From Pseudomonas cuatrocienegasensis (GTDB lineage: Bacteria > Pseudomonadota > Gammaproteobacteria > Pseudomonadales > Pseudomonadaceae), in the NCBI RefSeq assembly GCF_900110925.1, contig NZ_FOFP01000002.1, positions 372,001 to 436,000 of the forward strand: DNA of 64,000 nt, written 5' to 3'. This document shows positions 47,472 through 57,303 of this stretch, one piece after another. Position numbers and translations under genes: made by a program. Numbering within the stretch: position 1 is the stretch's first letter; the number at the start of each line of letters is the position of its first letter. The notes beneath the pieces are model-generated. The model did no database searches. It was not told the origin of the DNA and was given only the letters and a program-made list of their open reading frames with translations.

Positions 47472-48974
47472 TCAACCCTGTGGACGCATATGCGGGAACA
47501 GGATGACATCGCGGATCGACGGTGAGTTGGTCAACAGCATCACCAGGCGGTCGATACCAATGCCCTCGCCCGCAGTCGGCGGCATGCCGTACTCCAGGGC
47601 GCGGACGAAGTCAGCGTCGTAGTGCATGGCTTCGTCATCGCCGGCGTCCTTGTCGGCCACTTGCTGCATAAAACGCGCAGCCTGGTCTTCCGCGTCATTC
47701 AACTCGGAGTAGGCGTTGGCAATCTCGCGGCCACCGATAAATAGCTCGAAGCGGTCGGTAACGCTCGGATCATCGTCGCTACGACGGGCCAGCGGCGAGA
47801 CTTCGAACGGGTAGCGGGTAATGAAGTGCGGCTGCTCCAGCTTGTGCTCGACCAGCTCTTCGAAAATCATTACCTGCAGTTTGCCCAGACCCTCGAAGCC
47901 GAGCACCTTGGCGCCGGCTTTCTTGGCGATTTCACGGGCCTTGTCGATATCCTGCAGGTCCGCTGCGCTGATCTCCGGGTTGTACTTGAGGATCGAGTCG
48001 AACACCGACAGGCGCACGAACGGCTCGCCGAAGTGGAACACCTTGTCGCCGTAGGGCACGTCGGTGCTGCCGAGGACCAACTGGGCCAGCTCGCGGAACA
48101 GCTCCTCGGTCAGGTCCATGTTGTCCTCGTAATCGGCGTAGGCCTGGTAGAACTCAAGCATGGTGAACTCGGGGTTGTGCCGAGTGGAGACGCCTTCGTT
48201 ACGGAAGTTGCGGTTGATCTCGAAGACCTTCTCAAAGCCACCGACAACAAGGCGCTTGAGGTACAGCTCCGGGGCGATACGCAGGAACATCTGCATATCC
48301 AGGGCGTTGTGGTGGGTCTCGAACGGTTTGGCCGCCGCACCGCCGGGGATGGTCTGCAGCATCGGCGTTTCCACTTCGAGGAAGTCACGCTGCATCAGGA
48401 AGCTGCGGATGTGCGCGATGACCTGCGAACGTACACGGAAGGTCTGACGCACCTCTTCATTGACCATCAGGTCGACGTAACGCTGACGGTAACGCTGCTC
48501 GGTGTCGGTCAGGCCGTGGTGCTTGTCCGGCAGCGGGCGCAGCGACTTGGTCAGCAGGCGCACGTCGGTCATTTCCACGTACAGGTCGCCCTTGCCGGAA
48601 CGGGCCAGGGTGCCAACGGCGGAGATGATGTCGCCCATGTCCCAGGTTTTCACCGCGGCCAGGGTCTCTTCCGACAGGGTCTTGCGGTTGACGTAGACCT
48701 GGATGCGCCCGGTCATGTCCTGGATCACCATGAACGAGCCACGGTTGAGCATGATGCGCCCGGCAACCTTGACCACAATACCGGCCTCGGCCAGCTCTTC
48801 CTTGCTCGATTCGGCGTACTGTTTCTGCAGGTCGGCGCAGTAGTTGTCACGGCGGAAGTCGTTGGGGAAGGCGTTGCCCTGCTCACGGAGGGCAGCAAGC
48901 TTGTCCTTGCGCTGGGCAATCAGCTTGTTTTCTTCCTGTTGCAGTTGCTGCTGGTCGAGTTGTTGGTCGCTCAT
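47472..48974 (-). CDS. lysS: Lysyl-tRNA synthetase (class II)
   Basis: LysS charges tRNA-Lys. The 500-residue protein has an N-terminal OB-fold anticodon-binding domain ('[20 protein letters not shown]') and a class II catalytic domain with motif 1 around '[20 protein letters not shown]', motif 2 '[20 protein letters not shown]' and motif 3 '[13 protein letters not shown]'. It follows prfB by 60 bases, the usual prfB-lysS operon, and is closed by a strong terminator. Confidence 0.97.
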   Translation of the reverse strand: MSDQQLDQQQLQQEENKLIAQRKDKLAALREQGNAFPNDFRRDNYCADLQKQYAESSKEELAEAGIVVKVAGRIMLNRGSFMVIQDMTGRIQVYVNRKTLSEETLAAVKTWDMGDIISAVGTLARSGKGDLYVEMTDVRLLTKSLRPLPDKHHGLTDTEQRYRQRYVDLMVNEEVRQTFRVRSQVIAHIRSFLMQRDFLEVETPMLQTIPGGAAAKPFETHHNALDMQMFLRIAPELYLKRLVVGGFEKVFEINRNFRNEGVSTRHNPEFTMLEFYQAYADYEDNMDLTEELFRELAQLVLGSTDVPYGDKVFHFGEPFVRLSVFDSILKYNPEISAADLQDIDKAREIAKKAGAKVLGFEGLGKLQVMIFEELVEHKLEQPHFITRYPFEVSPLARRSDDDPSVTDRFELFIGGREIANAYSELNDAEDQAARFMQQVADKDAGDDEAMHYDADFVRALEYGMPPTAGEGIGIDRLVMLLTNSPSIRDVILFPHMRPQG

Positions 48975-49034
48975 GTTCGTCAGGATTCCATCACGGTATA
49001 GTCGCCGCCCCTCTCAGGGCGGAACCAAAAGGTA

Positions 49035-50130
49035 TTACAGACCTTGTTTGAGGCTGGCTTCGAGGTATTCGTCGAGGTCGCCGTCGAGCACCTTGTCGCA
49101 GTCGCTACGCTCGATGTTGGTACGCAGATCCTTGATCCGCGAGGCATCCAGCACGTAGGAGCGAATCTGGTGGCCCCAGCCGATATCCGACTTGGTGTCC
49201 TCCAGCGCCTGGGAGGCGGCGTTGCGTTTCTGCACTTCCTGCTCATACAAGCGCGCACGCAGCATCTTCATCGCGGTGTCCTTGTTGGCGTGCTGAGAAC
49301 GTTCGTTCTGGCAGCTGACCACGGTGTTGGTCGGCACGTGGGTAATCCGCACCGCCGAATCGGTGGTGTTAACGTGCTGACCACCGGCACCGGAGGAGCG
49401 ATAGGTGTCGATACGCAGGTCGGCCGGGTTGATCTCGATTTCGATGTTGTCGTCGATTTCCGGCGAGACGAACACCGCGGTAAACGAGGTGTGGCGGCGG
49501 TTACCGGAGTCGAACGGGCTCTTGCGCACCAGACGGTGCACGCCGATCTCGGTGCGCAGCCAGCCAAAGGCGTACTCGCCCTTGATGTGCACGGTCGCGC
49601 CCTTGATCCCGGCCACTTCGCCGGCGGACAGCTCCATGATGGTCGCGTCGAAACCGCGCTTGTCGGCCCAGCGCAGGTACATGCGCAGAAGCATGTTGGC
49701 CCAGTCTTGCGCTTCGGTACCGCCAGAGCCGGCCTGGATGTCCAGGTAGGCGTTGTTGGGGTCCATTTCGCCACTGAACATGCGGCGGAACTCGAGTTTC
49801 TCGAGGATCCCGCGCAGGCGCTCGACCTCACTGGCGACATCGTCGGCAGCGTCCTGGTCGTCTTCTTCAGCGGCCATCTGCAACAAGTCACGCGAATCGC
49901 CGAGGCTGCCCTCGAGGTCGTCGATGGTCTCGACGATCTGCGCCAGGGTAGCGCGCTCACGGCCCAGGTTCTGGGCGTACTCGGGGTTGTTCCAGACGTT
50001 CGGGTCTTCGAGTTCGCGGTTTACTTCGACAAGACGATCATGCTTTTGATCGTAGTCAAAGATACCCCCGAATGGACTGGGTGCGTTCGGACAGGTCCTT
50101 GATGCTGTTGAGGATCGGGTTGATTTCCAT
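49035..50130 (-). CDS. prfB: Peptide chain release factor 2, with programmed +1 frameshift
   Basis: RF2 releases peptides at UAA and UGA. The gene starts at the ATG at 50130, encodes 24 codons ([20 protein letters not shown] then RGYL), meets an in-frame UGA as codon 25, and continues in the +1 frame as '[18 protein letters not shown]', giving about 364 residues. The stop-codon recognition tripeptide SPF lies in '[14 protein letters not shown]' and the catalytic GGQ in '[16 protein letters not shown]'. Low RF2 favours the frameshift, so the protein regulates itself. Coordinates span the full joined gene. Confidence 0.97.
50055..50069 (-). other. RF2 programmed frameshift site
   Basis: On the minus strand GGGGGTATCTTTGAC contains the SD-like GGGGGT, the slippery CTT codon (50061-50059) and the UGA stop (50058-50056) followed by C. 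This is the classical RF2 autoregulatory site. Confidence 0.96.
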
Positions 50131-50293
50131 GGCTGGCAGCACTCGCAGGTCAAACTTTCGGAAAAGCCGGCGAGTATACCTTAACTACCGGGTCGCCGGC
50201 AGTGCGCAATCGGCGGTGCGGCGCAGCCCCTAAGTGCGCTGAGCGCTTATACTGCCAGGCAAAATCCTGCTTGCCTCTGGAGTTCCCCCCTGC

Positions 50294-51931
50294 ATGCGCT
50301 CAACGCACAGCCTGCGCAGTCGCTTCGCTATCCTCATCGCCCTGCTGGTCGGCTCATTGACCTGGCTGCTCGGCACCCTGATGGGCAACGACGCCAGCGA
50401 GCGCATTCGCGAGGAGGTGGGGCGGGACCTGGCCGAGCTGTCGTACATGATGATCGACAGGCTGGATCGCGACATGGAAAGCCGCGCCGGCATGCTGCAG
50501 GTGCTGGGTCAGCTGCAAGTACTGGGGCAATCCCGCGACACAGCCCAGGTGCGCCGCCTGCTTGATCGCTTGCAGGCCGAATTCCCCAGCATTGCCTGGA
50601 TCGGCCTGACCGATGAGGCGGGCACGGTGCTGGCATCCAGCAATGGCATTCTGGAAAACGTCAGTATTGCCCAGCGCCCGGTGTTTCTCGAAGGTAGCAA
50701 AGGCTTGTTTATCGGTGATGTGCACGAGGCGGTACTGCTGGCCAAGCTGCTGCCCAACCCCACGGGTGAGGCGATGAAGTTCGTCGATATCAGCTTGCCG
50801 GTGCACGATGCCGCCGGCAGTCTGCGCGGCGTGCTGGCCTCGCACTTGTCCTGGTCCTGGGCTGATGAAGTGCGCCAATCGATCCTTGAGCCGATCCAGC
50901 AGCGCCGGCATGTCGACTTTTTCGTTATCGGCAGCGACCGCACTCTGATCCTCGGGCCCAAGGAGCTGATCGGACAGCGCCTGCACCTGGCGGCCCTGGA
51001 CGACCTCAAGCCCGGCGAGAGCCGCTGGGCTGTTGAGCAATGGCCAGATGGCACCGAGTACCTCACGGGCCTGTCTCTGAGCCATGGGCACAATGACTAT
51101 GCCGGCCTTGGCTGGACGGTAATCGCCCGCCAGCCACTTGAGGACGCCTATGCGCCGGCCTACGAGGTCCTGCGCGCGATTCTGATCTGGGGCAGTGCCC
51201 TGGCGTTGCTATTTGCCTTTATCGGCTGGCTGCTGGCGGGCTATTTCACCCGTCCACTGCAGCAGATCGCCGACGCCGCCGACCGCCTGAGTGCCGGGCA
51301 GCCCAGTGCCATCCCCGAACTGAGTGGCACGCGAGAAATCGAACAGCTCAGCCAGTCGATCCGCCACCTGGTCGAGAGCCTGACAAACCAGGAAGCCGCC
51401 CTCGGCACCCTGGAAAACCTCGCCCACCACGATGCACTCACCGGCCTGCCCAACCGCACAGCCCTGGACAGGTTCCTGCTGCACGCCCAGCAACGCTGCC
51501 AGTTGACCAACAGCACGCTCGCTCTGCTCTACCTGGACCTGGACGGTTTCAAGCCGATCAACGACCGCTTTGGTCATGCCACCGGTGACCAGGTATTGCG
51601 CGAAACGGCGATTCGCCTGCGCGGCTGCCTGCGCGAAGGCGATCTGGTAGCCCGCTTGGGCGGCGATGAGTTTCTTATGGTGCTGATGGTGCCCACCGAG
51701 GACGCCCTGCAGCAGGCTGAACTGATTGCCCAGCGCACCCTTAGCGCGCTCAGCGCGCCGGTACGTCTGGAAGATCAACAGCTACAGGTCGGCTGCAGCA
51801 TCGGCGGGGCGCTCTGGCCATTGCACAGCGAGCAGCTCGATGAAGCGCTGAAACTGGCGGATCAGGCACTTTATCGAGCCAAACACGCAGGGCGTAATCG
51901 CGTGCTGTTTCACTCGGGCCCGACCAGCTGA
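50294..51931 (+). CDS. Membrane diguanylate cyclase with periplasmic dCache-like sensor
   Basis: A 545-residue protein: first membrane helix (12-30), a periplasmic sensor of about 260 residues with a Cache-type pattern ('FPSIAWIGLTDEAGTVLASS'), second membrane helix (about 297-317), HAMP, then GGDEF. The catalytic GGDEF is intact at 456-460, and the product-inhibition RxxD (Arg447-Asp450) lies just upstream. No EAL domain follows. It should make cyclic di-GMP in response to an unknown external signal. It is divergent from prfB and convergent with the GMC oxidoreductase, two bases apart. Confidence 0.93.
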   Translation: MRSTHSLRSRFAILIALLVGSLTWLLGTLMGNDASERIREEVGRDLAELSYMMIDRLDRDMESRAGMLQVLGQLQVLGQSRDTAQVRRLLDRLQAEFPSIAWIGLTDEAGTVLASSNGILENVSIAQRPVFLEGSKGLFIGDVHEAVLLAKLLPNPTGEAMKFVDISLPVHDAAGSLRGVLASHLSWSWADEVRQSILEPIQQRRHVDFFVIGSDRTLILGPKELIGQRLHLAALDDLKPGESRWAVEQWPDGTEYLTGLSLSHGHNDYAGLGWTVIARQPLEDAYAPAYEVLRAILIWGSALALLFAFIGWLLAGYFTRPLQQIADAADRLSAGQPSAIPELSGTREIEQLSQSIRHLVESLTNQEAALGTLENLAHHDALTGLPNRTALDRFLLHAQQRCQLTNSTLALLYLDLDGFKPINDRFGHATGDQVLRETAIRLRGCLREGDLVARLGGDEFLMVLMVPTEDALQQAELIAQRTLSALSAPVRLEDQQLQVGCSIGGALWPLHSEQLDEALKLADQALYRAKHAGRNRVLFHSGPTS

Positions 51932-51933
51932 CG

Positions 51934-53583
51934 TTAAACAGCAAGGACAGTTTCGCGTAACGGCGCCTGAGCGAGACGCTGATGCCCTTGCAGGATCAGC
52001 TCGGCCGCTTTCTCCGCAATCATCAACACCGGCGAGCAGGTGTTGCCGGAGACGATCGACGGCATGATCGAGGCATCGGCAATGCGCAGCCCGGCAATCC
52101 CATGCACCCGCAGCTGCGCATCGACCACCGCATCCGGTCCCTGGCCCATCTTGCAGGTACCGACCGGGTGGAAGATGGTCGTGCCAATCTCCGCCGCCGC
52201 ACGGTGCAGGTCTTCTTCACTCTGGTAGTCCGGGCCGGGCTTGTACTCGACCGGTTTGAAAGCAGCCAGGGCTGGCGCAGCGGCAATGCGCCGGGTCAGG
52301 CGAATGGCATCGGCTGCCACCGCCAGGTCCCGCGTGTCGCTCAGGTAGTTGGGCTGAATCAGTGGCGCATCGGCCACATCCAGCGAACGGATGGCCACCG
52401 AGCCACGGCTGTACGGCCGCAAATTGCACACCGAGGCGGTAAAGGCCGGGAAGGCATGCAGCGGCTCACCGAAGCGCTCCAACGACAGCGGCTGCACGTG
52501 GTACTGCAAATTGGCCGACGCCTGCTCGGGGCTCGACCGGGCAAAGGCGCCCAACTGACTCGGCGCCATGGCCAGCGGCCCGCTGCGCTTGAACAGATAC
52601 TCCAGGCCCATGCCGGCCTTGCCCCACAGGCTGCCGGCGATCTGGTTGAGCGTCGGCACGCCGCTGACCTGGTAAACCAGGCGCAGCTGTAAATGATCCT
52701 GCAAGTTGGCGCCCACGCCAGGCAATGCATGGGCCACGCCAACCCCCACCTGCTGCAGCAGCGAGGGTGCACCTATACCGGAGCGTTGCAGAATCGCCGG
52801 CGTGCCGATGGCACCACTGCACAGCAGCACCTCGCGGCGCGCCCGAAGCAATTGCTCACGCCCCTGCCAGCGCACGTGCAGCCCTTCCGCCCGCCCGCTA
52901 GCCAGCGCCACCCGCTGCACTTCGGCACCCGTCAGCACCCGCAGGTTGGGGCGCTCGGCAATGCCGCGCAAAAAGGCTTTGGACGCATTCCAACGCACAC
53001 CACTGCGCTGGTTGACCTGAAAGTAGCTGCACCCTTCGTTATCGCCGCCGTTGAAATCCTCGATGCTGGCGATACCGCTCTGCGCCGCCGCACCGCGAAA
53101 GGCCTCAAGCAGCGCCCAGGACAACCGCTGACGCTCCACCCGCCACTCGCCCGCCGCACCATGCAGGGCACTGTCGCCGGCATAGTGGTTTTCCGTACGT
53201 TTGAACAGCGGCAAGACATCCTGCCACGCCCACCCAGGATTGCCGGCGGCAGCCCAGGCATCGTAATCACCGGCCTGGCCACGCATGTAGATCATGCCGT
53301 TGATCGACGAACTGCCGCCGAGCACACGCCCCCGCGGATAACGCAACGCCCGGCCGTTCAGCCCTGCTTGCGGTTCGGTGTCGTAGCACCAGTCCGTACG
53401 TGGATTGCCGATGCAGTAGAGGTAGCCAACGGGGATATGAATCCAGGGGTAGTTATCGCGTCCACCCGCTTCGAGCAGCAGGACACTGACACTGGGGTCA
53501 GCTGATAAGCGATTGGCCAACAGGCAACCGGCCGGGCCGGCACCTGCGATAAGGTAGTCGTAGCTGTCTTGGAGTGGGTCCAC
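51934..53583 (-). CDS. GMC-family FAD-dependent oxidoreductase (choline dehydrogenase-like)
   Basis: A 549-residue flavoprotein. The FAD dinucleotide motif is 'YLIAGAGPAGCLLANRL' from residue 10. GMC signatures are 'YPRGRVLGGSSSINGMIYMR' and 'GAIGTPAILQRSGIG'. The active-site His is in 'TIFHPVGTCKMG' and the following Asn in 'SIVSGNTCSPVLMIAEKA'. Members oxidise alcohols such as choline or long-chain alcohols; no betaine genes lie nearby, so the substrate is open. The GTG start at 53583 has GAGG five bases upstream. Confidence 0.93.
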   Translation of the reverse strand: MDPLQDSYDYLIAGAGPAGCLLANRLSADPSVSVLLLEAGGRDNYPWIHIPVGYLYCIGNPRTDWCYDTEPQAGLNGRALRYPRGRVLGGSSSINGMIYMRGQAGDYDAWAAAGNPGWAWQDVLPLFKRTENHYAGDSALHGAAGEWRVERQRLSWALLEAFRGAAAQSGIASIEDFNGGDNEGCSYFQVNQRSGVRWNASKAFLRGIAERPNLRVLTGAEVQRVALASGRAEGLHVRWQGREQLLRARREVLLCSGAIGTPAILQRSGIGAPSLLQQVGVGVAHALPGVGANLQDHLQLRLVYQVSGVPTLNQIAGSLWGKAGMGLEYLFKRSGPLAMAPSQLGAFARSSPEQASANLQYHVQPLSLERFGEPLHAFPAFTASVCNLRPYSRGSVAIRSLDVADAPLIQPNYLSDTRDLAVAADAIRLTRRIAAAPALAAFKPVEYKPGPDYQSEEDLHRAAAEIGTTIFHPVGTCKMGQGPDAVVDAQLRVHGIAGLRIADASIMPSIVSGNTCSPVLMIAEKAAELILQGHQRLAQAPLRETVLAV

Positions 53584-53684
53584 GCGTGCCTCGCATCATC
53601 CTGTCGATGCGACTGAGACTAGACGCAAGCCCGACGCAGGGGAAATGCCCCTTTGGTCGCACGCGTGACGACAGCACTGCCGGC

Positions 53685-54404
53685 TTAGACCTCGGCCAAC
53701 TCGCGGCGCGTCTGTGCTTCCAACTCAGCCTTGAGCTGCGGGTCGAGCTTGAGCTGGCGGGCCAGTTCGTCCAGGTAGGCGCGCTCCATAAAGTGCTCCT
53801 CATCGACCATCAGCACGCTGGCCACGTACATTTCTGCGGCCATTTCCGGGGTGCTGGCCGCGCGGGCCACATCGGCCGGATCGAGCGGTTTGTTCAGCTC
53901 ACTCTCCAGCCAGCGCTGCACCTCGGCATCGCCGGTCAGTTTGACGAACTCGCCTTCGATCAGCTCGCGCTCGCGGGCATCGACATGGCCGTCGGCCTTT
54001 GCCGCAGCCACCAGGGCCTTGAGAATCGCCTGGCTGTGCAGCTCGACCTGGGGCGCGGGCAGGCGATCCAGGGTCTGCGGGTCACCCTGCGGTGCCTGGG
54101 CCTGCTGCGCCTGCCAGTTGCCGTAGGCCTTGTAGGCAATCACCCCGAGCGCCGCCAGGCCACCGTAGGTCAGCGCCTTGCCACCAAACTTGCGCGCGCT
54201 CTTGTTACCCAGCAACAGCCCCAGCGCCCCACCTGCCAGCGCGCCCTTACCGGCGCCACCACCCAGCACACTGCCCAGGCCGCCTTTGCCGGCACCGGAC
54301 AACAGACCACCCAGGCCGCCGCCAGCCGATGAACCGCCCGCCTTGTTCTGCAGCAGGTCCTGGCCGGATTTGAGCAACTGATCGAGCAAACCGCGCGTAT
54401 TCAT
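53685..54404 (-). CDS. DUF533/TerB-like protein
   Basis: A 239-residue protein. The N-terminal 60 residues are very rich in Gly ('GGGLGGLLSGAGKGGLGS'), followed by a hydrophobic segment ('ALTYGGLAALGVIAYKAY') and a C-terminal TerB-like helical domain with 'AKADGHVDARERELIEGEF' and 'MVDEEHFMERAYLDELARQL'. The acidic loops may bind metal. The glycine-rich region may associate with membrane. Function is not established. Confidence 0.87.
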   Translation of the reverse strand: MNTRGLLDQLLKSGQDLLQNKAGGSSAGGGLGGLLSGAGKGGLGSVLGGGAGKGALAGGALGLLLGNKSARKFGGKALTYGGLAALGVIAYKAYGNWQAQQAQAPQGDPQTLDRLPAPQVELHSQAILKALVAAAKADGHVDARERELIEGEFVKLTGDAEVQRWLESELNKPLDPADVARAASTPEMAAEMYVASVLMVDEEHFMERAYLDELARQLKLDPQLKAELEAQTRRELAEV

Positions 54405-54497
54405 TGATTGTTCTCCATATCGGGATGCAAATCAGAACACAGGCGGCGAACAAAAATTCCGCTATTGCAGCCGCGATATGCGACCAGATATTGCCGC

Positions 54498-56207
54498 TCA
54501 GCGCGGCGCCAGGTGGGCGATCATCAGCTGTACACTCTCGTTGCCACGAAACTCGTTGAGGTCGAGTTTGTAGGCCAGTTCGGCCCAGCGCACCGTGGGG
54601 TTGGGCCAGATCTCACGGTCGACGTTGAAGGCGATGGCGTCGAGTTGCATGCTGCCGCACTCGGTCTTGAGTACCAACTTGAGATGGCGCTCGCCGACCA
54701 CCCGCTGGTTGACGATCTGGAACACGCCATGGAACAGCGGCTCGGGAAAATGCTGGCCCCAGGGCCCGGCATTGCGCAGCGCACGGGCCAGTTCCAGATG
54801 GAACTCGGTGACGCCGAGCTGGCCATCGGAGAGCAGGCGCCCGGTCAGGTCATCCTCACAGAGCTGACGGCGCACTTCGGCATCAAAGGCGGCGGCGAAA
54901 GCGCCGAAGTTTTCCTGCGGCAGCGACAACCCGGCCGCCATGGCATGGCCACCGAATTTGCTGATCAGTTGCGGGTGCCTGGCGGCCACCGCATCCAATG
55001 CATCGCGAATATGGAAACCCGGCACCGAGCGCGCCGAACCTTTGAGCACGCCCTCGCCGGCATCGGCAAAGGCAATGGTCGGGCGGTGGTAGCGTTCCTT
55101 GAGACGCGAGGCGAGGATGCCGATCACCCCCTGGTGCCAATCGGCCTCGAACAGGCACAGGCCGAACGGCATGTCATCCAGCGGCAGGTCCTTGAGCTGG
55201 GCCAGGGCTTCGCGCTGCATGCCCTGCTCGATGGCCTTGCGGTCCTGGTTCAGTTGGTCGAGCTGCACCGCCATGTCGCGGGCCAGGGCTTCGTCTTCGC
55301 AGAGCAGGCATTCGATGCCCAGGGCCATGTCATCCAGACGCCCGGCGGCATTCAAGCGTGGACCGAGGATAAAACCGAGGTCGGTGGAAGTGATGCGCCG
55401 GTGATCGCGCCCCGCCACCTCCAGAATCGCCCGCAAACCAGGCCGCGCCCGACCGGCACGGATGCGCGCCAGGCCCTGATGCACCAGGATGCGGTTATTG
55501 GCATCCAGCGGCACCACATCGGCCACGCTGCCCAGGGCCACCAGGTCGAGCAGCTCACCCAGATTCGGCTCCTGCCGCGTAGCGAACCAGCCCATCTCAC
55601 GCAGGCGCGCGCGCAGCGCCAGCAGCACGTAGAACATCACACCGACGCCGGCCATGGCCTTGCTGGGGAAATCGCAACCCGGCTGGTTGGGGTTGACGAT
55701 GGCATCGGCTGCCGGCAATTCAGCACCTGGCAAGTGGTGGTCGGTGACCAGCACGCGCAAGCCGGCGGCCTTGGCTGCGGCGACGCCGTCGACGCTGGAA
55801 ATGCCGTTATCCACAGTGAGCAGCAGATCCGGCTGGCGCTCAAGCGCCACGGCGACGATCTCGGGGGTCAGGCCATAGCCGTATTCAAAGCGATTCGGCA
55901 CCAGGTAATCGACATGGGCTGCGCCGAGCAGACGCAAGCCGAGCACGCCGACCGTGCTGGCGGTGGCACCGTCGGCATCGAAGTCGCCGACAATCAGGAT
56001 GCGCTGACGCTGCTCCAGCGCCTCGACCAGCAACTGCACCGCCGCGTCGATACCCTTGAGCTGCTGATAGGGGATCAAGCGCGCCAGGCCCTTGTCCAGC
56101 TCCTCGGCGGATTGCACACCGCGGGCGGCATACAAACGGGTCAACAGCGGCGGCAGGTTGCCCAGGTCGGGCAGCGTAGCGGGAAGGGGGCGGGCTTCAA
56201 TGCGCAT
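54498..56207 (-). CDS. recJ: Single-stranded-DNA exonuclease RecJ
   Basis: RecJ digests single-stranded DNA 5' to 3' in recombination and mismatch repair. The 569-residue protein has DHH-family motifs 'LIVGDFDADGATASTVGVL' (Asp75, Asp77, Asp79), 'TVDNGISS', DHH at 156-158 and 'LGSVADVVPL'. The DHHA1 domain includes 'KFGGHAMAAGLSL', and a C-terminal OB fold follows. The position matches the Pseudomonas recJ locus upstream of thrC-hom. Confidence 0.97.
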   Translation of the reverse strand: MRIEARPLPATLPDLGNLPPLLTRLYAARGVQSAEELDKGLARLIPYQQLKGIDAAVQLLVEALEQRQRILIVGDFDADGATASTVGVLGLRLLGAAHVDYLVPNRFEYGYGLTPEIVAVALERQPDLLLTVDNGISSVDGVAAAKAAGLRVLVTDHHLPGAELPAADAIVNPNQPGCDFPSKAMAGVGVMFYVLLALRARLREMGWFATRQEPNLGELLDLVALGSVADVVPLDANNRILVHQGLARIRAGRARPGLRAILEVAGRDHRRITSTDLGFILGPRLNAAGRLDDMALGIECLLCEDEALARDMAVQLDQLNQDRKAIEQGMQREALAQLKDLPLDDMPFGLCLFEADWHQGVIGILASRLKERYHRPTIAFADAGEGVLKGSARSVPGFHIRDALDAVAARHPQLISKFGGHAMAAGLSLPQENFGAFAAAFDAEVRRQLCEDDLTGRLLSDGQLGVTEFHLELARALRNAGPWGQHFPEPLFHGVFQIVNQRVVGERHLKLVLKTECGSMQLDAIAFNVDREIWPNPTVRWAELAYKLDLNEFRGNESVQLMIAHLAPR

Positions 56208-56300
56208 GGGGGTTGTGTCTACCAGGTGAAAGGTCGCTCAGGTGAGCGCCGGCATTGGCGTGAATCAAGGACCCCAGCAACGCGCCAAGGCCCGCGCGGC

Positions 56301-56840
56301 TCAGCGTTCGCCCGCCAGCCATTGCATGGGGATCTCGTGCTGACCAAGCTCGTCGGTGACGAACAGCTCGCCGTCGCTGATCATCACGCTCCAGTTCAAG
56401 GCCCGCGGCATGTTCAGCGCCAGGCTGGCCAGCGCCTCCTGGTCCAGGGCCACGACGTTGATATTCTTCAGGCTGCGTACCGGGTCCAGGGCCTTGGTCT
56501 GCCACACGCGCAGGTTGCCGTAGGCCACCAGGCTGAACTTCTCGGTGCGCCGCGAACACCAGGTGATACGGTCGCTGTCTGGCTGGCCGACTTCGATCCA
56601 GTGCAGCACCCGGTCATCCAGGCTCTTTTCCCACAACGCCGGCTCGTCGACATCCGACAGGCCACGGCCAAACGCCAGGTGCTCGTGATAGAACAGGGCG
56701 TAGCCAATCAACCGTGCGGCCAGGCGTTCCTCGGTTTCCGACGGGTGTCGGGCCACGGTAAAACGCAGGCTCTCGTAGACACTGCGGTCCATGTCCGTGA
56801 GGTTCAGGTCGATTTTGTAGGTGGTGGACGGCTGTGCCAT
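56301..56840 (-). CDS. YaeQ family protein
   Basis: A 179-residue soluble protein of the YaeQ family, which has a PD-(D/E)XK-like nuclease fold without proven activity. 'YKIDLNLTDMDRSVYESLRF', 'HPSETEERLAARLIGYAL', 'EKSLDDRVLHWIEVGQPDSD' and 'RRTEKFSLVAYGNLRVW' are typical and include the candidate Glu/Asp/Lys residues. The ATG at 56840 is chosen; the frame is open further upstream without homology. Confidence 0.9.
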   Translation of the reverse strand: MAQPSTTYKIDLNLTDMDRSVYESLRFTVARHPSETEERLAARLIGYALFYHEHLAFGRGLSDVDEPALWEKSLDDRVLHWIEVGQPDSDRITWCSRRTEKFSLVAYGNLRVWQTKALDPVRSLKNINVVALDQEALASLALNMPRALNWSVMISDGELFVTDELGQHEIPMQWLAGER

Positions 56841-56969
56841 GGGTGAACTTCTTGATTGAGCGACGTAGCGCGCCAGTCTACCCCATGCGCGGTCTGCGGT
56901 CAGGCGGCCTGATCGGATGAACGCCTGACGCACCCTGTCGTCTACCCTGTACAGACCGGAGAACCACAG

Positions 56970-57233
56970 ATGCCGACACCTCTACCCCCGCTGCCTGAGG
57001 ATATCGCCCGCGCCGTACGCTTCGGCGAACGGGATTACGCCCTGCAGCGCCTGCGTGAGCACCTCAACCTGAGCGAAGCAGACGCCAGCGAACTGCTCAA
57101 TCGTTACCAGGAAGACACCCCGCCGATTCGCTTACGCGGTGCCGGAATCATCCGCCGCAGCCCGCTCAATGCACTGGTGTGGCTGGCCTTCATCCTGATA
57201 CTGGCCGTCGTCGGGCTACTCCTGAGCCGCTGA
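56970..57233 (+). CDS. Small membrane-anchored hypothetical protein
   Basis: An 87-residue protein with a cytoplasmic helical part ('ALQRLREHLNLSEADASELL') and one C-terminal membrane helix ('LNALVWLAFILILAVVGLLL'), a tail-anchored layout. CGGAGAA precedes the ATG. The role is unknown. Confidence 0.72.
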   Translation: MPTPLPPLPEDIARAVRFGERDYALQRLREHLNLSEADASELLNRYQEDTPPIRLRGAGIIRRSPLNALVWLAFILILAVVGLLLSR

Positions 57234-57303
57234 GCTATTAAAAGGCTAGCCTTGGCAGCGTCTCTGCAATGCGTATGATGCGGCGCTTTTGGACTGCCCC
57301 TGC

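Noticed and set aside
49035..50153. prfB as a frameshifted pseudogene
   Set aside because: The break is the conserved programmed frameshift with SD-like element, CTT and UGA C; everything else is intact.
54408..56846. Plus-strand open frame of 812 codons opposite recJ and the YaeQ gene
   Set aside because: It crosses two well-supported minus-strand genes and has a composition typical of antisense frames.
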